A stretch of 6,313 nucleotides of DNA from Hellea sp. GTDB taxonomy: Bacteria; Pseudomonadota; Alphaproteobacteria; Caulobacterales; Maricaulaceae. The first letter of the stretch is position 1. Each line of letters opens with the position of its first letter. A program made the translations under genes and the position numbers. Shown here one piece after another: positions 4,444 to 6,313 of the stretch. A model generated the notes under the pieces. That model saw only the letters and a program-made list of their open reading frames with translations, was not told where the DNA came from and searched no databases. The stretch is taken from positions 1-6,313 of the forward strand of contig JAHDEU010000137.1 in the NCBI GenBank assembly GCA_020628635.1, given 5' to 3'.

Positions 4444-6129
4444 ATGCCCGTCCCTACACTCGTCCTGAACTTCGGCCATTCCGTGCTGAACTCGCTGTCT
4501 GATTACACCGAAGCCGCGTCGGAGATCTACCGCCACTACCGCCAGGGGCTTAACATCGTGGCCGTGACGTCGGCGCAGGGAGACGCCACCGACGTGCTGA
4601 TGGCCGAAGCCCGCCGCATCGGGCCGGAAGGCGCGTCCGAGTCCGGAGGCGCGCGCAACCTGCCGGAACTCCTGCAGCTGGGCGAGCGCCGCTCCGCCGC
4701 CTTGCTGGCACTGGCGCTGGAGCGCATCGGCGCGCCCGCTTTCGTGCGCCAGGCCCGCGATCTGGGCCTGACCGCGAGCGGCGATCCCATGAATGCGGAG
4801 CTGACGGGGCTCAAGACCGGGCAGCTGCTCCAGGACCTCAAGGACCACGACATCGTCGTCATGCCGGGCTATGTCGCGATCGGCGAGCTCGACCGCGCCG
4901 TGCTGCTGGGACGCGGCGGGGCGGACCTGACCGCGCTCTATGTGGCCGACCAGCTCGGCGCGCCCGCCCTGCTGCTCAAGGACGTGGAAGGCGTGTTCGA
5001 CCGCGATCCCAAGACCGCTGAACCCGGCGGTTTGAGGAAATACCGCCGCATCTCCTATGCCGATCTGCGCCGCAAGGCGGAGCCTCTCGTGAGCGCGCGC
5101 GCCGTGGACTACGCGGAAGGCGTCGGCCAGCGCTTCCGCATCGGCACGCCCGGCATATCGGACTATACGGAAGTCGGCGACGTGACGGATGCGCCGGAGC
5201 CCGCGCGCAGCCGGCCCAAGCTCAAAATCGCCATGATGGGGCTGGGGACCGTCGGCGGCGGCGTGTTCCGCCGCGTCGAAGCGCTGGACGACCGGTTCGA
5301 GATCGTCAAAGTGATGGTCCGCAGCCCCGGCAAATATATCGACCAGGGCTACACGCCCGACCTGCTGACGACGGACGCCGCCGACCTGCTCGCAGCCTCA
5401 CCCGATATCTTCATCGACGTGTCCGGCCCCGTCGAACCCGCCCTGTCGCTGACCCGCGACATGCTGAGCGCGGGCGTCCATGTCGTGTCGGCCAACAAGC
5501 AGGCCATCGCCACGGGCGGGCAGGCGCTGCTGGACCATGCGCAAGAATCGGACGGCTCTCTGCTGTTCAGTTCGGCCGCCGGCGGCGGCATGCCCGTGCT
5601 GGAAATGTGCATCCGCGAGCGGGGCCGCATCGCCCGCGTCGAAGCCCTGCTGAACGGCACGACCAATTTCATGCTGGGCGAGATGGGCAAGGGGCTGTCA
5701 TACGAAGACGCGCTGCAAATCGCCCAGGACCGCGGCTATGCCGAAGCGGACCCGACGGCCGATGTGGACGGGCTGGATGCCGCCGCCAAGATCCGCCTCG
5801 TCAGCCTGCTGGGCTTCGGGGAGGAGATCGGCGTGGACGAGATCGCCCGCGACACGCTCGACGGCGTCGCCGAGCGCAAGGTGCCCGGAAAGGTGCTCAA
5901 GCGCGTGTCCAGGGTGGTGGGCGACGCGGGCAACGGCGTCGTCGCCGACCTGCGCCTCAAGGCGCTCTCGCCCAACAATTTCATCGCCAAGGCCGACGGC
6001 GAAGACGCCCACGCCGTGTTCGATTTCACCGACGGCGACCGCTACGTCATCCGCGGCAAGGGCGCGGGACGGTGGCCGACGACGGAAAGCGTGATGGCGG
6101 ATCTGTATGACGTGTCCGAAGCGGGGTGA
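4444..6129 (+). CDS. hom: Homoserine dehydrogenase with an N-terminal degenerate aspartokinase-like domain
   Basis: The dehydrogenase half reduces aspartate 4-semialdehyde to homoserine with NAD(P)H, the branch point toward threonine and methionine, in the cytoplasm. In this 561-residue protein the NAD(P)-binding motif GLGTVGGGV is at 266-274, SANK with the predicted catalytic Lys352 at 349-352, and NGTTNFML at 404-411. EADPTADVDGLDAAAK (434-449) keeps the Glu434/Asp445/Lys449 spacing of the yeast active site. The domain ends with GKGAGRWPTTESVMADL, so it is complete. Residues 1-235 have the amino-acid-kinase fold of aspartokinase: LNFGHS (8-13) at the nucleotide loop, VTSAQGDATD (41-50), GERRSA (80-85) and GRGGADLTA (156-164). 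However, the KFGG lysine is Asn9 and the GAKVLHP motif is not preserved, so kinase activity is doubtful. No ACT domain is present; E. coli ThrA has about 820 residues with them. The start follows AAGG at 9 bases. It probably forms a transcription unit with the TPR gene. Confidence 0.93.
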   Translation: MPVPTLVLNFGHSVLNSLSDYTEAASEIYRHYRQGLNIVAVTSAQGDATDVLMAEARRIGPEGASESGGARNLPELLQLGERRSAALLALALERIGAPAFVRQARDLGLTASGDPMNAELTGLKTGQLLQDLKDHDIVVMPGYVAIGELDRAVLLGRGGADLTALYVADQLGAPALLLKDVEGVFDRDPKTAEPGGLRKYRRISYADLRRKAEPLVSARAVDYAEGVGQRFRIGTPGISDYTEVGDVTDAPEPARSRPKLKIAMMGLGTVGGGVFRRVEALDDRFEIVKVMVRSPGKYIDQGYTPDLLTTDAADLLAASPDIFIDVSGPVEPALSLTRDMLSAGVHVVSANKQAIATGGQALLDHAQESDGSLLFSSAAGGGMPVLEMCIRERGRIARVEALLNGTTNFMLGEMGKGLSYEDALQIAQDRGYAEADPTADVDGLDAAAKIRLVSLLGFGEEIGVDEIARDTLDGVAERKVPGKVLKRVSRVVGDAGNGVVADLRLKALSPNNFIAKADGEDAHAVFDFTDGDRYVIRGKGAGRWPTTESVMADLYDVSEAG

Positions 6130-6313
6130 GGAACAGAAAAATAGACGTCTTCGATATCAAGTTCCTCCCTCGCGACGGGACGGGAAAGACAACGACAAAG
6201 TGGCGCGCAGCGCTGCCATCTCCACCGGGGTAGGATCGGGGCCATGGGCTCGCCGGTCAAGCCGGCGAGAGGCGGATTGGCTTGTAGTTGGTGAGACTCT
6301 CGCGGTTCGCCTC
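6130..6313. other. Non-coding tail downstream of homoserine dehydrogenase
   Basis: I find no supportable gene in these ~180 bases; the only plus-strand ATG frame (6244) stops after 16 codons. No canonical terminator with a T-run follows the homoserine dehydrogenase stop codon. The stretch contains a perfect hairpin repeat (6249-6269) and a 10-bp palindrome, GCAGCGCTGC (6207-6216). A following gene may begin beyond the window. Confidence 0.6.
6249..6269. repeat. Short palindromic (REP-like) hairpin
   Basis: CTCGCCGG (6249-6256) and CCGGCGAG (6262-6269) form a perfect 8-bp stem around TCAAG. Palindromes of this style, with a CCGG-rich stem and a TCAAG-type centre, are frequent between genes in alphaproteobacteria, so a dispersed repeat is likely. 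A single copy cannot prove it. With no T-run, it is not a convincing intrinsic terminator. Confidence 0.5.

Noticed and set aside
6128..6167. Inverted repeat GAGGAAC/GTTCCTC just after the homoserine dehydrogenase stop codon.
   Set aside because: The 7-bp stem is separated by 26 bases and has no following T-run, so it is not a credible terminator.
6161..6188. Resemblance to the left arm of the 65-bp repeat (compare 3115-3142).
   Set aside because: Only 18 of 28 positions match, with no convincing hairpin and no end tag. At best it is a decayed copy.
6042..6260. A 72-codon minus-strand frame overlapping the end of homoserine dehydrogenase.
   Set aside because: It overlaps conserved coding sequence, has no motif and has no ribosome binding site.
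6244..6294. A tiny plus-strand frame starting at ATG 6244.
   Set aside because: It has only 16 codons and runs straight through the palindromic repeat.
1..6313. Searched for CRISPR arrays, insertion sequences, tRNA or rRNA genes, toxin-antitoxin pairs and defence genes.
   Set aside because: None seen. All large frames are housekeeping or TPR genes, and no evenly spaced direct repeats or transposase motifs are present.

Overview
The window looks like a core chromosomal segment of a high-GC alphaproteobacterium. Codon third positions are strongly G/C-rich. Ribosomal protein L36 is the 41-residue form without zinc-binding cysteines that is common in this class. The intergenic palindromes also resemble those scattered through genomes of Caulobacterales/Maricaulales-type and sphingomonad bacteria. 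The order and genus are my inference, not something the sequence proves.

Layout. On the minus strand, transcribed right to left, a lipoprotein lytic murein transglycosylase of the MltB family (3023-1743) is followed with no gap by mnmC, the bifunctional tRNA wobble-uridine modification enzyme (1742-72). The stop codon of the first directly abuts the GTG start of the second. On the plus strand come rpmJ (L36, 3473-3598), an exported TPR-repeat protein (3689-4402), and a homoserine dehydrogenase fused to a degenerate aspartokinase-like N-terminal domain (4444-6129). The two transcription units diverge from a gene-free stretch of about 450 bp (3024-3472). This stretch holds an inverted pair of ~65-bp palindromic repeats, a good sigma70-type promoter pointing at rpmJ, and a terminator-like hairpin in the rpmJ leader. 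The last ~180 bp (6130-6313) contain no gene I can support, only a palindromic repeat-like hairpin.

The genes are housekeeping: cell-wall turnover, tRNA modification, ribosome assembly, envelope TPR scaffolding, and threonine/methionine precursor synthesis. I see no mobile element, CRISPR array, tRNA or rRNA, and no defence system. The parts worth a second look are: (1) the repeat family, in which the arms are conserved while the core changes sequence but stays self-complementary; (2) the L36 leader hairpin, whose loop region copies the 3' end of 16S rRNA (the anti-Shine-Dalgarno) and is followed by seven T's; (3) the homoserine dehydrogenase fusion, whose kinase domain has lost hallmark catalytic motifs and which carries no ACT regulatory domain; and (4) a predicted stem that would hide the ribosome binding site of that gene next to the stop codon of the gene before it.
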